64,000 bases of DNA from Vibrio maritimus (lineage in GTDB: Bacteria; Pseudomonadota; Gammaproteobacteria; Enterobacterales; Vibrionaceae): positions 1 through 64,000 of the forward strand of contig BBMT01000007.1 of the NCBI GenBank assembly GCA_000755425.1. Direction: 5' to 3'. Shown piece by piece: positions 18,259-28,250 of this stretch; positions within the stretch are counted from its first letter, which is position 1, and each line of letters starts with the position of its first letter. The translations under genes were made by a program, and so were the position numbers. Below the pieces are notes generated by a model. That model searched no databases. It worked only from the letters and a program-made list of their open reading frames with translations, and was not told where the DNA came from.

Positions 18259-19440
18259 ATGCCTATTGCACTTTTTGCATTAACTCTTAGTGCCTTTGCC
18301 ATCGGCACAACAGAGTTCGTTATTGTTGGGTTAATCCCAACTATGGCCGCTGATCTGGGCGTATCACTGCCTTCAGCGGGATTATTAGTCAGCTTATACG
18401 CGCTTGGTGTTGCTGTCGGTGCACCTGTGCTCACTGCTTTAACCGGTAACTGGAAGCGAAAGTATGTTTTGCTTGCAGTGATGAGTTTGTTTGTTGCGGG
18501 TAACCTCTTAGCTTGGCAAGCGCCTGGCTACAATACACTTGTTCTCGCGCGCATAATGACAGGTCTTGCTCACGGCGTGTTCTTTTCAATTGGGTCGACC
18601 ATTGCAACCGGATTAGTTTCGAAAGAGAAAGCAGCCAGTGCGATTGCGATCATGTTTACCGGTCTCACCGTAGCGCTTGTCACTGGCGTGCCTCTTGGTA
18701 CCTACATTGGACAAACTTTTGGCTGGCAAACTACTTTTCTAGTGGTAGCTATACTGGGTCTAATCGCGCTGATTGGCAGTGCACTCCTAGTGCCAAATAA
18801 CCTTAAGCAACCACCGGCAGCAAAACTGTCTGCCCAGCTCAAGGTATTGGCGCAACCACGTTTGTTACTGGTTTATGCGATCACCGCGCTAGGTTATGGC
18901 GGTACCTTCACTGCTTTTACTTATCTAGCTCCTATCTTGGAGCAGGTGTCAGGTTTTGAATCAAGTTCAGTTAGCCTAATCATGTTGGTGTACGGTCTGT
19001 CCGTTGCTGTGGGCAATATCTGGGGTGGCAAGATGGCGGACTCAATGGGGCCAATCAAGGCGCTTACCATTATCTTTGCTGGCTTGGCAGGCATTCTATT
19101 GGTATTTAACTTTACGGCAGTAAACCCGATTGCCGCTGTTATCACTATTCTGGTTTGGGGAGCCTTTGCATTCGGTAACGTGCCAGGCTTGCAAGTTTAC
19201 GTGGTAAAACTTGCGGAGAAGTATGCACCTGATGGTATCGACGTTGCTTCAGGCCTCAATATCGCAGCCTTCAACGTTGGCATTGCTCTTGGCTCTTGGG
19301 GTGGTGGTCACATCGTCGCTGAAGCCGGACTCATGCATACCCCTTGGGTTGGCGCTGTGATTGTTATCCTAGCTTTGCTACTTACTCGATTAAGTGGCGC
19401 ACTGGACAACAAGTCTATCGCCCAGCTCAGAACGGCATAA
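18259..19440 (+). CDS. MFS drug/arabinose-type exporter (YdhP/AraJ-like)
   Basis: A 393-residue 12-helix MFS protein of the DHA1 drug-proton antiporter type. Its N-terminus (LFALTLSAFAIGTTEFVIVGLIP) and ALTGNWKRKYVLL loop are characteristic of the AraJ/YdhP/YdeA group. TM5 contains the antiporter-type motif region TGVPLGTYIGQTFGWQ. The substrate is unknown; related proteins export sugars, arabinose analogues or drugs. The frame is intact. It is divergent from the peroxiredoxin, and the shared operator-like site suggests the two respond to the same stress. Confidence 0.88.
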   Translation: MPIALFALTLSAFAIGTTEFVIVGLIPTMAADLGVSLPSAGLLVSLYALGVAVGAPVLTALTGNWKRKYVLLAVMSLFVAGNLLAWQAPGYNTLVLARIMTGLAHGVFFSIGSTIATGLVSKEKAASAIAIMFTGLTVALVTGVPLGTYIGQTFGWQTTFLVVAILGLIALIGSALLVPNNLKQPPAAKLSAQLKVLAQPRLLLVYAITALGYGGTFTAFTYLAPILEQVSGFESSSVSLIMLVYGLSVAVGNIWGGKMADSMGPIKALTIIFAGLAGILLVFNFTAVNPIAAVITILVWGAFAFGNVPGLQVYVVKLAEKYAPDGIDVASGLNIAAFNVGIALGSWGGGHIVAEAGLMHTPWVGAVIVILALLLTRLSGALDNKSIAQLRTA

Positions 19441-19658
19441 CCTTCAATCGAATTATGCAGTTAGAAATCTCGAAAGCAGTCGCAAATCGACCATACGATT
19501 TTTCTACCTGCATTTTCGAATGCAGTTCGGTAAAAAAGTAAAAAAATACCGGCATTGCGACCTAAGTTTCGACTTTTTATTTACTTTTTAATCAATACGC
19601 TGTTGCTACAGCTGTTAATACATAAGTGGTATACAAAAATAATAACAAGGTTATACTA

Positions 19659-19680
19659 ACGAAATTGAAAGAATACGAAA
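19659..19680. promoter_or_regulatory. DeoR-type ACGAAA repeats upstream of the first DeoR gene
   Basis: ACGAAA occurs at 19659 and again at 19675, with GAAAGAAT repeated around the second copy. The same half-site appears in the gatZ/gatA gap, suggesting autoregulation by one of the two DeoR-family proteins. Confidence 0.45.
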
Positions 19681-19698
19681 GAATTTAAAGGGGTTGTG

Positions 19699-20472
19699 AT
19701 GAATCAGCTAGAACGTAGAGAGACTATTCTTCAGTCATTGAACGAGCATGGTCAAGTGCTTGTCAAAGATATGGCCGTCACGCTTAATACGTCAGAGGTT
19801 ACCTTACGTGCTGATTTGAAAGCTCTAGAGCAAGAAGGCAAGCTTAAGCGCTTCTTTGGCGGAGCACAATCCATCAAACACCTCCCGCTATCGCAAATCG
19901 ATAGCGAAGTACAAATAGACCGTCGCTATGAAATCAATGGCGAGTCAAAACACAAAATCGCCGAAGCCGCAGCGGCGATGATTGCCCCATCTGACACCAT
20001 CATTCTCGATAGCGGAAGTACCACACACCTTGTGGCGGAGCAACTCGCCGTTCGCGGCGGCAACACCATCATTACTAACAACCTGGCGGCTTGTGTATCT
20101 CTTATGGATGCAGAAAACACCACTCTAGTTGTCATCGGCGGTACGTACCGCAACAAGACCAAATCTTTGCACGGCTTTCGTGCTGAGCAATGCTTAGATG
20201 GCGTTCAGGCCGACATACTAGTCGTGGGGGCTGATGGTCTTGATCCTAAAAAAGGGATTACAACATTCAACGAGGGCTACGCAATTACCGATGTCATGGC
20301 AAAATGCGTCAAAAAGGTGATTGCGGTTGTCGACTCCACAAAACTCGGTCGAATCGGATTCAATCAGGTACTGGATATCGCACGTATTGATGTGCTTGTT
20401 ATTGATGAAGGCATTAGCTCAGAAGATAAAACACGATTTGAGCAGTGTGGTGTACAAGTCATTGTAGTATAA
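19699..20472 (+). CDS. DeoR-family sugar regulator, copy 1 (AgaR/GatR-like)
   Basis: A 257-residue DeoR-family repressor. I choose the ATG at 19699 because AAGGGG is 5 bases upstream, over the overlapping GTG at 19696. Residues 1-55 form the winged helix-turn-helix (RRETILQSLNEHGQVLVKDM, LNTSEVTLRADLKAL, then KLKRFFGGA). The C-terminal DeoR sensor domain has the phosphosugar-binding strings DSGSTTHL, GADGLDPKKG and TTFNEGYA. It resembles AgaR/GatR, and the adjacent genes are for galactitol, so its inducer is probably a sugar or tagatose phosphate. A paralog lies 85 bases downstream in the opposite direction. Confidence 0.9.
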   Translation: MNQLERRETILQSLNEHGQVLVKDMAVTLNTSEVTLRADLKALEQEGKLKRFFGGAQSIKHLPLSQIDSEVQIDRRYEINGESKHKIAEAAAAMIAPSDTIILDSGSTTHLVAEQLAVRGGNTIITNNLAACVSLMDAENTTLVVIGGTYRNKTKSLHGFRAEQCLDGVQADILVVGADGLDPKKGITTFNEGYAITDVMAKCVKKVIAVVDSTKLGRIGFNQVLDIARIDVLVIDEGISSEDKTRFEQCGVQVIVV

Positions 20473-20500
20473 GCTTATTGTTACTTTATTTTACGCAATG

Positions 20501-20526
20501 GCCCTATAGATTTTGCTCCATAGGGC
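20501..20526. terminator. Bidirectional terminator between the two DeoR genes
   Basis: GCCCTAT and ATAGGGC pair around a 12-base loop, with T-rich flank, between the convergent regulators. Confidence 0.6.
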
Positions 20527-20556
20527 TTGCTATCTCATCGGCTAAAACAGCATGCA

Positions 20557-21344
20557 CTAAACGGCAACAACATGGATGCCTTGAGAACGGAATCGCGCGA
20601 CATCCTCACTTAAAATGCCGCTATCTGTAATCAGCATGTCTATTTGCTCAGGTAACAGCACTTGATTAAAACCAGAGCGTGATAGTTTAGAAGAGTCCGC
20701 TAAAATCACCACTGTTTTGGCGCACTTCGCCATCATTTGTGTGACGTTATAGCCTTCATTAAACGTCGTCACCCCTTTCTTTGGTCTAAGCCATCCGCGC
20801 CAATAAATGCAATATCCGCGTACACACCTTCAAAAAACTCTTCCGCTTTGTGTCCATGGATCGACTGAGAGACATTACGATATACACCGCCACTGATCGC
20901 GAGCGTAATAGAGCCAATCCCTGCCAGTGTGGAAGCAGCCGCTAGATTGTTGGTGATAACGGTGACATTGCCAGTATCCGCCAGTGCTTGTGCAAGCAGG
21001 TGTGTCGTACTGCCACTATCAATAATGATGGTCGAATTTGACACGACCAACTCAGCAGCTTTTGCGGCAATTTTGCGCTTGGCCTCATCATTAATTTGGT
21101 AACGCTGATTAACAGCAAGCTCGCGGTCTAACCCATTTTGGGAGGCAACAGGCATTCTCATCAAGGCCGGCAACGCCGCACCACCAAAGAAACGCTCAAG
21201 TTTTCCTTCTTTCTCGAGACTGGTGAGGTCATTTCTGACCGTGACATGAGACGTATTCAACTCTTCTGCAAGGGCTTTCACCTCAACCGTCCCTTGTGCA
21301 CAGAGTAAATCCAGTATCTTCTTTCTTCTTAAAGTGACATTCAT
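20557..21344 (-). CDS. DeoR-family sugar regulator, copy 2 (one frame break)
   Basis: Second DeoR/AgaR-type repressor, about 262 residues, started at the ATG at 21344 (AAGGA eight bases upstream). The helix-turn-helix is at residues 1-55 (LRRKKILDLLCAQGTVEVK, LNTSHVTVRNDLTSL). The sensor domain repeats the paralog's signatures (DSGSTTHLLAQALAD, IGADGLDQ-KKG, TTFNEGYN). The frame breaks near 20781: CAAAGAAAGG should be CAAAAGAAAGG, restoring GLDQKKGVTTFNEGY as in copy 1. It follows gatZ on the same strand with a hairpin between, so it may be partly co-transcribed and control the gat genes. Confidence 0.88.
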
Positions 21345-21372
21345 AGGACCCATCCTTAACACTCAACAACAA

Positions 21373-21394
21373 ACGAAGCGCCTAAGCGCTTCGT
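21373..21394 (-). terminator. Hairpin between gatZ and DeoR copy 2
   Basis: ACGAAGCGC and GCGCTTCGT form a 9-bp stem with loop CTAA just after the gatZ stop. Read on the minus strand it is followed by TTGTTGTTG, a weak tail, so it may attenuate rather than fully stop transcription into the regulator. Confidence 0.6.
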
Positions 21395-21408
21395 CCCTCG
21401 ATATCAGA

Positions 21409-22667
21409 TTATTGACAGGCCTCTGAATACTGTCCGATGACCTCTTGGATCTTATCGATAATCAAAGCATGAGCCTTTGCATCAACCTCACCCGAGCTGA
21501 CTTTAAGGTATTGATTTGGCATATATTGGCTGAGCATCGTCAGAGGGATCTCTACCTTATTGAGGTTCTCGATCAAACGGCTCTGAGCCGCTTGAATACG
21601 TTCGTCTGTCCAGTAATAACGAATGCGATCTGAAAAGCTGAAATGGAGGTTATTAATGATATCGGAATGCTTTTCACCGTAGTATGACTTCCAATACTTA
21701 GGTGTATCTAGCAGGACATCGTCGACCACTTTCTTGAACTGGCTGTTGTGCTCTGATTTCACCAAACAAGTTTCAATTTCAGCAAGAGCAAACAAAGCTT
21801 CACGCAGAGCAAACGTCAGAGCAGGTCCTACTTTCAAAATCGAAAAGTGAGTCTGAACGAGCTCCTTTAGATGCTTGGCAGTTTGGTAATCCGTAGAGTG
21901 CGCCTCATAAATCCAAGGTGTGTCTTCGATATAGTGTGAAATCTCTGCCGCCGCAGATTTCTCATAGCGAATGACTTTACTATGGTCAAACTCGACGCCC
22001 GGTTGAACGACAACACCGACAACCTTATCGATGACGTGGCCAATGCCTAGCGCTTCAAAGGCTGTGACATGGGTATCGATAGTATTGCGTACATCTGCAA
22101 GTTCAGTGACATGAACCGTATCAATCTCGGAAGCTTCACCGCCAGGTACTGGTACTTCCGTGCCAATAATATAAGTGATCTTATCTCTGTTCTCTGCTGG
22201 TACAAACTCCTCTGCTACAGCACAAAGCTCCGCCGCTCGCTTCGCAACGACCGAAGGCTCTAAAGGTACGCTGTCATCGGAGCATGACATTGAGGCATCG
22301 AGATGAATCTTAGTAAAGCCCGCCTCAACATACTGCTTGATTAACTCACGGGATTTTTCCATCGCTTGGTCAGAGGTTTCGTTTTGCCAGCAATTAGGCC
22401 TAAATGATCACCGCCAAGGATAATTCTCTCTATCGGAAAGCCGACTTCATTTGCGATTTCGTAAACGTAACTTACGAAATCCTTTGGTTTCATTCCGGTG
22501 TAACCGCCAAATTGGTTTACTTGATTCGATGTTGCCTCTATTACTACGGGCAACGAATTATCAAGTTCGTAACGAAATGTCGCCTCAATCACCATAGGGT
22601 GAGCGGAACATACTGAATATACGCCTATATTATTGTTTGTTTTATGTAAACCAACGATCTGCTTCAT
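21409..22667 (-). CDS. gatZ: Tagatose-1,6-bisphosphate aldolase accessory subunit GatZ (one frame break)
   Basis: GatZ/KbaZ-type subunit needed for full activity and stability of the class II tagatose-bisphosphate aldolase GatY, about 420 residues. The N-terminus has the family strings [15 protein letters not shown] and [14 protein letters not shown]. The C-terminal half contains [10 protein letters not shown] and [10 protein letters not shown]. The frame breaks near 22398: GGCCTAATTGC should be GGCCCTAATTGC, restoring GGDHLGPNCWQNE, which matches the conserved GGDHLGPN-WQN motif. It is divergent from gatABCDY across a 200-base control region. In E. coli, gatZ sits beside gatY; here it is on the opposite strand. 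Confidence 0.92.
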
Positions 22668-22755
22668 AACTTACCTCATCGAAAACGAAAGCCATTCACA
22701 CTTTCGAGTTTGCAACTTAATTAAACGAATACCCTGAAACATACCAACAAAACTT

Positions 22756-22801
22756 ACGAATGTCTTCGTTAATTTTTGTTTATTTTCGTAAGTTAACGAA
22801 A
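22756..22801. promoter_or_regulatory. Divergent gat control region with TTTCGT/ACGAAA sites
   Basis: The gap between gatZ and gatA holds ACGAA-TGTC-TTCGT (22756-22769) and a perfect TTTCGT-N6-ACGAAA inverted repeat (22784-22801), plus further CGAA words on both sides. These resemble DeoR/AgaR-type operators, and the same half-site lies before DeoR copy 1. Confidence 0.55.
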
Positions 22802-22874
22802 TGTGCGGCAGATCGCTTTTTTATTCGAAGGTTTTGATTATGATTACTCCGAAGCAAAACGAAAGGTTAAGAAA

Positions 22875-23321
22875 ATGATAGAAACTCAACTTTTGGTAAA
22901 CACTGATGTTGACCTAAAGACAAACAAAGAAGTACTCGACCACCTAAGTGACTTCTTAACAGGCGAAGGATTTGTAAAGGAGAGCTATCACGCTGCGATT
23001 CACGAGCGTGAATCGATTTTCCCAACAGGCATTGACCTAGGGTTTGGTGCAGTGGCAATTCCGCACTGCGATGCATCTCATGCGAACAAGCCTTGCGTCT
23101 ATTTGATAAAACCATCTCAAGGGATCCCTTTCGAAAGAGCCGATGATGATGGTGAACTGATCGCAGAGCTAATTATCGCCCTTGTGGTCACAGACCCTGC
23201 AGAACAAATGCAGCTTTTACGTGCCTTGTTCACATCATTGCAGGACGAAACATTTTTTAACGAACTCAAAAACGCGCCATCGATTGAAGCAATCACGGCA
23301 CATTCAGTTCGAAAATATTAA
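22875..23321 (+). CDS. gatA: PTS galactitol-specific EIIA component
   Basis: EIIA of a galactitol-type phosphotransferase system; it passes the phosphoryl group from HPr to EIIB. I use the ATG at 22875, giving 148 residues, the usual GatA length; AAGG lies 8 bases upstream. An upstream in-frame start would add a sequence without family resemblance. The phospho-accepting His is in VAIPHCDASH, about residue 60. The C-terminal FTSLQDETFFNELKNA is typical for this EIIA fold. It is the first gene of gatABCDY. Confidence 0.92.
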   Translation: MIETQLLVNTDVDLKTNKEVLDHLSDFLTGEGFVKESYHAAIHERESIFPTGIDLGFGAVAIPHCDASHANKPCVYLIKPSQGIPFERADDDGELIAELIIALVVTDPAEQMQLLRALFTSLQDETFFNELKNAPSIEAITAHSVRKY

Positions 23322-23340
23322 ACAAAGATAAGGAAGTAGC

Positions 23341-23622
23341 ATGAAAAAAGTGATTGTAGCGTGTGGCGGTGCAGTAGCAACCTCAACCATGGCAGCAGAA
23401 GAGATCAAAGATCTGTGTGAAGAACACAACGTGGATATCGAAATTGTTCAATGCCGCGTTAACGAGATCGATACCTACATCTGCGATGAGGTCTCCTTTA
23501 TCTGTACCACAGCAAAAGTGGATCGCACGTTTGGCGATATTCCTCTGTTCCACGGCATGCCATTTATCTCAGGTGTGGGCGCAGACGAACTAAAAGAAAA
23601 AATGCTGGCTGTTGTTCTTTAA
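23341..23622 (+). CDS. gatB: PTS galactitol-specific EIIB component
   Basis: A 93-residue EIIB subunit. The phospho-accepting Cys is in the N-terminal P-loop-like segment [20 protein letters not shown], at about residue 8. It receives phosphate from GatA and donates it to galactitol entering through GatC. The start ATG has AAGGA 7 bases upstream, and the gene begins 19 bases after gatA. Length and motif are canonical. Confidence 0.94.
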   Translation: MKKVIVACGGAVATSTMAAEEIKDLCEEHNVDIEIVQCRVNEIDTYICDEVSFICTTAKVDRTFGDIPLFHGMPFISGVGADELKEKMLAVVL

Positions 23623-23688
23623 TAATCCCTGTTCAATGGCACCGTTCTCAAATTGTGTGCCATCGAGAGACTAAAGGAATACCCTACT

Positions 23689-25060
23689 ATGTTAAACGAA
23701 ATTATCAGATATGTGCTCGATCTCGGGCCAACAGTAATGCTGCCGATTGTGATCATGATTTTCTCAATGGCATTCGGAATGAAGCTCGGCGATGCGTTTA
23801 AGTCAGGCCTTCATATTGGTATTGGTTTCGTCGGTATTGGTCTCGTCATCGGCTTGATGTTGGAATCAATTGGTCCAGCCGCTCAAGAGATGACCGCTAA
23901 CTTCGGTATTGAACTAAGTGTTGTCGATCTTGGTTGGCCAGGCACCGCACCGATCACTTGGGCAAGTGAGATGGCGCTAATTGCCATTCCAATTGCTATC
24001 GCAGTTAACATTCTCATGCTGGTATCTAAGATGACTCGCGTTGTAAACGTCGACATCTGGAACATCTGGCACATGACTTTTACTGGTGCAATGGTTCACA
24101 TGGCAACCGATAGCTACATGCTAGGTATTGTTGGTGTTATCGTTCACGCTGCGTTCGCTTACAAACTGGGTGATTGGTTCGCGAGAGATACTAAGAATTA
24201 CTTTGGCCTAGACGGCATTGCGGTTCCACATGGTACATCAGCCTATTGCGGCCTATTGCGGTCATGGTTGACGCAATTATTGAAAAGATCCCTGGTCTTC
24301 GCAATATCCACTTCTCTACTGATGGCATTCAGAAAAAATTCGGTGCATTCGGTGAGCCGGTAGTGGTTGGCTTCATCATGGGTCTAGCGATTGGTTTGCT
24401 AGCAGGTTACGACCTACAGAACGTGCTGCAATTGGCAGTGAAAACCGCAGCAGTAATGCTACTTATGCCTCGCGTTATCAAACCAATCATGGATGGTCTG
24501 AACCCAATTGCGAAGCAAGCTCGTGCTCGTCTACAAAGCAAATTTGGTGGTGATGACTACTTGATCGGTCTAGACCCAGCACTACTGCTTGGTCAAACCA
24601 ACGTAGTATCAGCAAGTCTAATGTTCATCCCATTGACTATTTTCATTGCTGTCCTACTGCCAGGTAACGCGATTCTACCATTTGGTGACTTAGCAACAAT
24701 CGGCTTCTTTGTGGCAATGGGTGTAGCGGTTCACAGTGGTAACCTATTTAGAACCATCATTTCTGGCTCTATCATCATGCAGGAACGCTTTGGATTGCGA
24801 CGCAAACCATCCCATTCCTAACCAAACTAGGTCAGACAACAGGTCACGTAACAGGCAGCAACCTAATCGGTTCTATGGACCAAGGCGGCGCACCAATCAC
24901 TTATATCTTGATTGAACTGTTCAGACTGGAAAACTTAGGCGGCCTCATCATTATCGGTGGTATCTACGCAATCGCTGTAGCTATGACATGGTCTCGTGCT
25001 AAGCAATACGAAAAGCAAGTCCAACAAGAGAAAGAAGCGCTAACAGAAGCTAACGCTTAA
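23689..25060 (+). CDS. gatC: PTS galactitol-specific EIIC permease (two frame breaks)
   Basis: Membrane channel of the galactitol PTS, about 457 residues, with roughly nine or more hydrophobic segments. It starts at the ATG at 23689 (MLNEIIRYVLDLGPTVMLP). The frame breaks near 24252, where GGCCTATTGCG should be GGCCCTATTGCG to give HGTSAYCGPIAVMVD, and near 24779, where ATGCAGGA should be ATGGCAGGA to give IIMAGTLWIATQTIPFL. Both repairs restore strings typical of GatC. The C-terminus runs to 25060 (TYILIELFRLENLGG). It is third in the gatABCDY operon, with a hairpin after it. Confidence 0.93.
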
Positions 25061-25068
25061 TCCAATTC

Positions 25069-25090
25069 GCTGGCAGGGTAACCTGCCAGC
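25069..25090 (+). terminator. Intercistronic hairpin between gatC and gatD
   Basis: GCTGGCAGG and CCTGCCAGC form a perfect 9-bp stem with loop GTAA shortly after the gatC stop. There is no T-run, so it more likely modulates mRNA decay or attenuates than terminates. Confidence 0.55.
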
Positions 25091-25167
25091 CCTTCACTCT
25101 TTCAGATTTAATACGTTAAGTAAGACCTACACACTTTTTGATGTGGGTGTCGTTGCGGGTAAAAACT

Positions 25168-26228
25168 ATGAATATGAATCATCATGTCGAAGTCGTGGAG
25201 AACCAAGTACTCCAACTGACAGCCTACGACATGCCAGAAATAGGCGCAGACGAAGTGTTGGTCGAGGTGTACTACTCAGGCCTTTGTGGCTCAGATGTAC
25301 CTCGAGTGTTCGATAAAGGCGCACACTTCTACCCTATCACGCTAGGCCATGAGTTCTCCGGCAAAGTCGTTGCTGTTGGCCAAGATGTTGAAAAATACAC
25401 TAAAGGGGACAGTGTTTGCTGCGCACCACTGGTTCCTTGCCAAGAGTGTGATGTCTGTGAGAAAGGGTTGTACTCCCTTTGCAAACATTACTCTTTCGTG
25501 GGCTCTCGCCGTCAGGGCGGCAACGCACATTATGTTGCTATCCCACAAAAGTGCTGTTTCAAACTCCCAAACACCGTTTCCTTGGTTGAGGGCGCATTTT
25601 TTGAGCCAATCACAGTCGGCCTTCATCCCATTGTCATGGCAGGCGGCTGCAAAGATAAGCATGTAGTCATTGTTGGTGCAGGCACAATTGGCCTACTCAC
25701 ACTGCAAGTCGCAAAAGCGTTAGGCGCAGCCTCAGTGACCACCATCGATATTTGTGATGACAAACTCGAAACAGCGCGTCGATTAGGCTCTGACCAAACC
25801 GTCAACTCTCTCAATAGTGAGCAAATGGCTGAATTTACTGAGCTATCTTCATCAACTCAGAATCAGATGATCATTGAGCTCGCTGGTGTGCCTGAAACCT
25901 TTATGCTCAGCCTAAATATCGCAGGCCCTCGCGCTAGCATCTATTTGGTTGGCACCATACATAAAGATTTCAACATTGCTTATAAAGAATACGAAAAAGT
26001 GCTTCGCAAAGAGCTATCGATTGTTGGTAGCTGGATGAACTACTCCTACCCATACCCGGGAGAAGAGTGGGATATCGCATGCCAACTGTTCTCTGAGGCA
26101 AGGTCAACACTAACGTATTGCTCGATGGTATCTACGAGCCAGATATGTACATCACTCGCGTTTCACAACTACCAACACAACCAATGTCAGGCAAAATTTT
26201 ACTTAGCTGGGGTCAAGAAGATGAATAA
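25168..26228 (+). CDS. gatD: Galactitol-1-phosphate 5-dehydrogenase GatD (one frame break)
   Basis: A zinc-dependent medium-chain dehydrogenase that oxidises galactitol-1-phosphate to tagatose-6-phosphate. Family features are visible: SGLCGSDVPRVF with the catalytic-zinc Cys, TLGHEFSG, a structural-zinc group (PCQECDVCEKGLYSLC), GAGTIGLL for NAD binding, and GSWMNYS as in E. coli GatD. The frame breaks near 26098: GAGGCAAGG should be GAGGGCAAGG, which gives GKVNTNVLLDGIYEPDMY and a stop at 26228. Without repair the frame runs falsely into gatY. The start is the ATG at 25168 or 25174. The repaired stop overlaps the gatY start by 8 bases. Confidence 0.92.
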
Positions 26229-27077
26229 CATTATCAATAGCAATTACTGGTTACGACAAGCACGACGCGATGGTTACGCAATCCCAGCGTTCAACTTCCA
26301 CAACCTAGAAACAGTGCAAGTTATTTTAGATACTGCGAAGTCATTGGAGTCGCCTGTTATTCTTGCAGGCACACCTAGCACCTACGGCTACGGCGGCTCA
26401 CGCGAACTTCTGCACATGGTGAATGCCGCAGCACGAGAGCGTAACATGCAAGTCGTGGTACACCTTGACCATCACCACGATCTTAACGACATTCGTGAGA
26501 AGGTAAGACTCGGTATTCGCTCAGCCATGATCGATGGAAGTGCACTGCCTCTGCAAGAAAACATCGCACTAACACATGAAGCGGTGCAGATTTGTCATGC
26601 TTATGGCTGTTCGGTTGAAGCAGAAATTGGTCAGCTAGTTGGTCAAGAAGACGATCTTATCGTTGAGTCTGTGAACGACCCATACACGCATCCAGAAGAT
26701 GCCAAACTTCTCGTAGAACAAACCGACGTAGACTCACTTGCCATTGCCATCGGTACCGCTCATGGTATGTACAAAGAAGAGCCGAAACTCGATTTTGAGC
26801 GCCTAGAAAAGATTGCTTCTATGATTGATATCCCGCTTGTGCTTCATGGCGCGTCAGGTGTTGCCAGCCGCGATGTACAACGCTGCATCGACCTAGCATC
26901 GCCAAAGTGAACGTGGCAACAGAGCTTAAAATCGCCTACTCAGATGCACTAAAAGTGGTGCTTAAAGAGCAACCCGGCGTTAACGACCCTCGTGTTTACA
27001 ACGAGCTACCAAAAGCTGCTATGGCGAAAGTGGTAGAAGACAAAATCATCATGTGCCGAAGCCAGGGCAGGCTCTAG
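26221..27077 (+). CDS. gatY: Tagatose-1,6-bisphosphate aldolase catalytic subunit GatY (one frame break)
   Basis: Class II zinc aldolase that splits tagatose-1,6-bisphosphate into dihydroxyacetone phosphate and glyceraldehyde-3-phosphate. The corrected length of 285 residues fits the 284 of E. coli GatY. Signatures: YAIPAFNFHNLETVQ, VHLDHHHD with the zinc His and catalytic Asp, EAEIGQLVGQED, IAIGTAHG and VLHGASG. The frame breaks near 26896: CTAGCATCG should be CTAGGCATCG, restoring LGIAKVNVATELKIAYSDAL. It works with GatZ, which is divergently encoded. A strong terminator follows. Confidence 0.94.
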
Positions 27078-27126
27078 CTCGCACATTTTGAGCACAGCAG
27101 TCCCCCAACTGCTGCTCCTGATAATC

Positions 27127-27150
27127 AAAGGCCACTCAGTGGCCTTTTTT
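27127..27150 (+). terminator. Terminator of the gatABCDY operon
   Basis: AAAGGCCAC-TCA-GTGGCCTTT, a 9-bp stem with a run of six T, 50 bases after gatY. Confidence 0.9.
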
Positions 27151-27253
27151 ATTTTCTCACTACTTTATCCTCCCTTGTTCACGACAAATATTTAGTTGAC
27201 ACCATTAACTTAATATCGTTAACTAAATATAAATTGATGAACAGAGTTCTAAT

Positions 27254-27901
27254 ATGAAGCCGAAAAACAACAAGGGTCGTCCCGCTCAGATTTCGAAAGA
27301 TGACGTTATTCATCAAGCGCTGAACATTGGCCTCACTAAAGTGAGCATGCATAGTTTAGGGAAGGAACTGGGGGTCAGTGCGACTGCGCTCTATCGTCAT
27401 GTCGATTCAAAAGAGTCACTGATTGTTGCTTGTTGCGATTACATTATGGCGCAAGTCCCATTGCCGAGAGAATCTAGCTGGGAAGAGACTCTCTATTCAT
27501 TCAGTCGCAGCTTTAGACAGGCACTACTCGCAATACCGGGCTCGGTTGACTTTATTCGTCATAATCAGCAGTTCACTCCAAGCAGTTGTGTATTGGTGGA
27601 CCATATTCTTGGCGTGTTTATTGAGGCTGGACTTAAACCAGATGCGGGCTTTATGGCGTTTGCATCGGTATTTACTCGCGTAACAGACATTGTTCAACAT
27701 CAAGAGCAATCGCTGCGCTTAGCGCAGGATCCATCACCAACCGTTCCACACATGGATGTACAACATTTACCGAATTTGGCTCAGTTTTTAAGCCAAACTC
27801 AAGCGGTCAATTACGACCATTACTTTGAAGACGGCATCAAAATAACCATTGAGGGCTTAAAGGCCGTTTATGGTCAAACGCTATCTTCAAAACGCAGCTA
27901 A
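27254..27901 (+). CDS. TetR-family regulator
   Basis: A 215-residue TetR-family protein. The DNA-binding domain lies at residues 8-60 (GRPAQISKDDVIHQALNIG, then LGKELGVSATALYRHVDSKE). The remainder is a TetR C-terminal ligand domain without recognisable specificity. The upstream region has TTGACA at 27194 and repeated GTTAAC/TTAACT words around 27205-27225, likely its own operator. It sits 11 bases before a DUF1992 gene, probably in one transcript. No transporter or enzyme is divergent from it, so the regulated function is unknown. Confidence 0.88.
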   Translation: MKPKNNKGRPAQISKDDVIHQALNIGLTKVSMHSLGKELGVSATALYRHVDSKESLIVACCDYIMAQVPLPRESSWEETLYSFSRSFRQALLAIPGSVDFIRHNQQFTPSSCVLVDHILGVFIEAGLKPDAGFMAFASVFTRVTDIVQHQEQSLRLAQDPSPTVPHMDVQHLPNLAQFLSQTQAVNYDHYFEDGIKITIEGLKAVYGQTLSSKRS

Positions 27902-27912
27902 GAGGTACTTTC

Positions 27913-28226
27913 ATGTCTATTTTTATTGATAACGCCATCAGTGGTGGATTCGCAATGCAGAAAAGACCGGCGAACTGAAAAACAACGCCTTCAAAGGTAA
28001 AGCCTTAGATCTTGAAGACTACTTCAATACGCCTGCTGAGCATCGAATGGGAATGAAGATCCTCAAAGACGCAAACTGTGTTCCACCTGCGGTCGAAATC
28101 ATGCAGCAAATCGAAGCCAAAAAGAATGAGTTTAGCAACTGCACTGATTCAGAACTCAAAGATAAGCTTGGCAAAGAGATTCGTTCGCTTGAGTTGAAAC
28201 GAAACCTGCTTTTAGAAAATCAGTAA
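27913..28226 (+). CDS. DUF1992 (DnaJC28-like conserved domain) protein (one frame break)
   Basis: A protein of about 104 residues of the DUF1992 family, also called the DnaJ homologue subfamily C member 28 domain. It starts at the ATG at 27913 with AGAGGT seven bases upstream. After MSIFIDNAISG the frame breaks near 27947; restoring one base continues IRNAEKTGELKNNAFKGKAL. Family landmarks follow: the G-K-L-D-L turn, PAEHRMGMKILKDAN and PPAVEIMQQIE, and a basic helical C-terminus. Function is unknown. It lies 11 bases after the TetR gene. Confidence 0.78.
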
Positions 28227-28250
28227 CCTTTTAAGATTAGAACTTGCGAG

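Noticed and set aside
24241..24260. Ten-base tandem duplication GCCTATTGCG inside gatC
   Set aside because: The two units read as the conserved AYCGPIAV codons once one C is restored, so the repeat is a coincidence of codons and a lost base.
25168..27077. Apparent dehydrogenase-aldolase fusion protein of nearly 600 residues
   Set aside because: The fused reading arises from a lost G near 26098 in gatD; the repaired GatD ends at 26228 and GatY has its own ATG at 26221.
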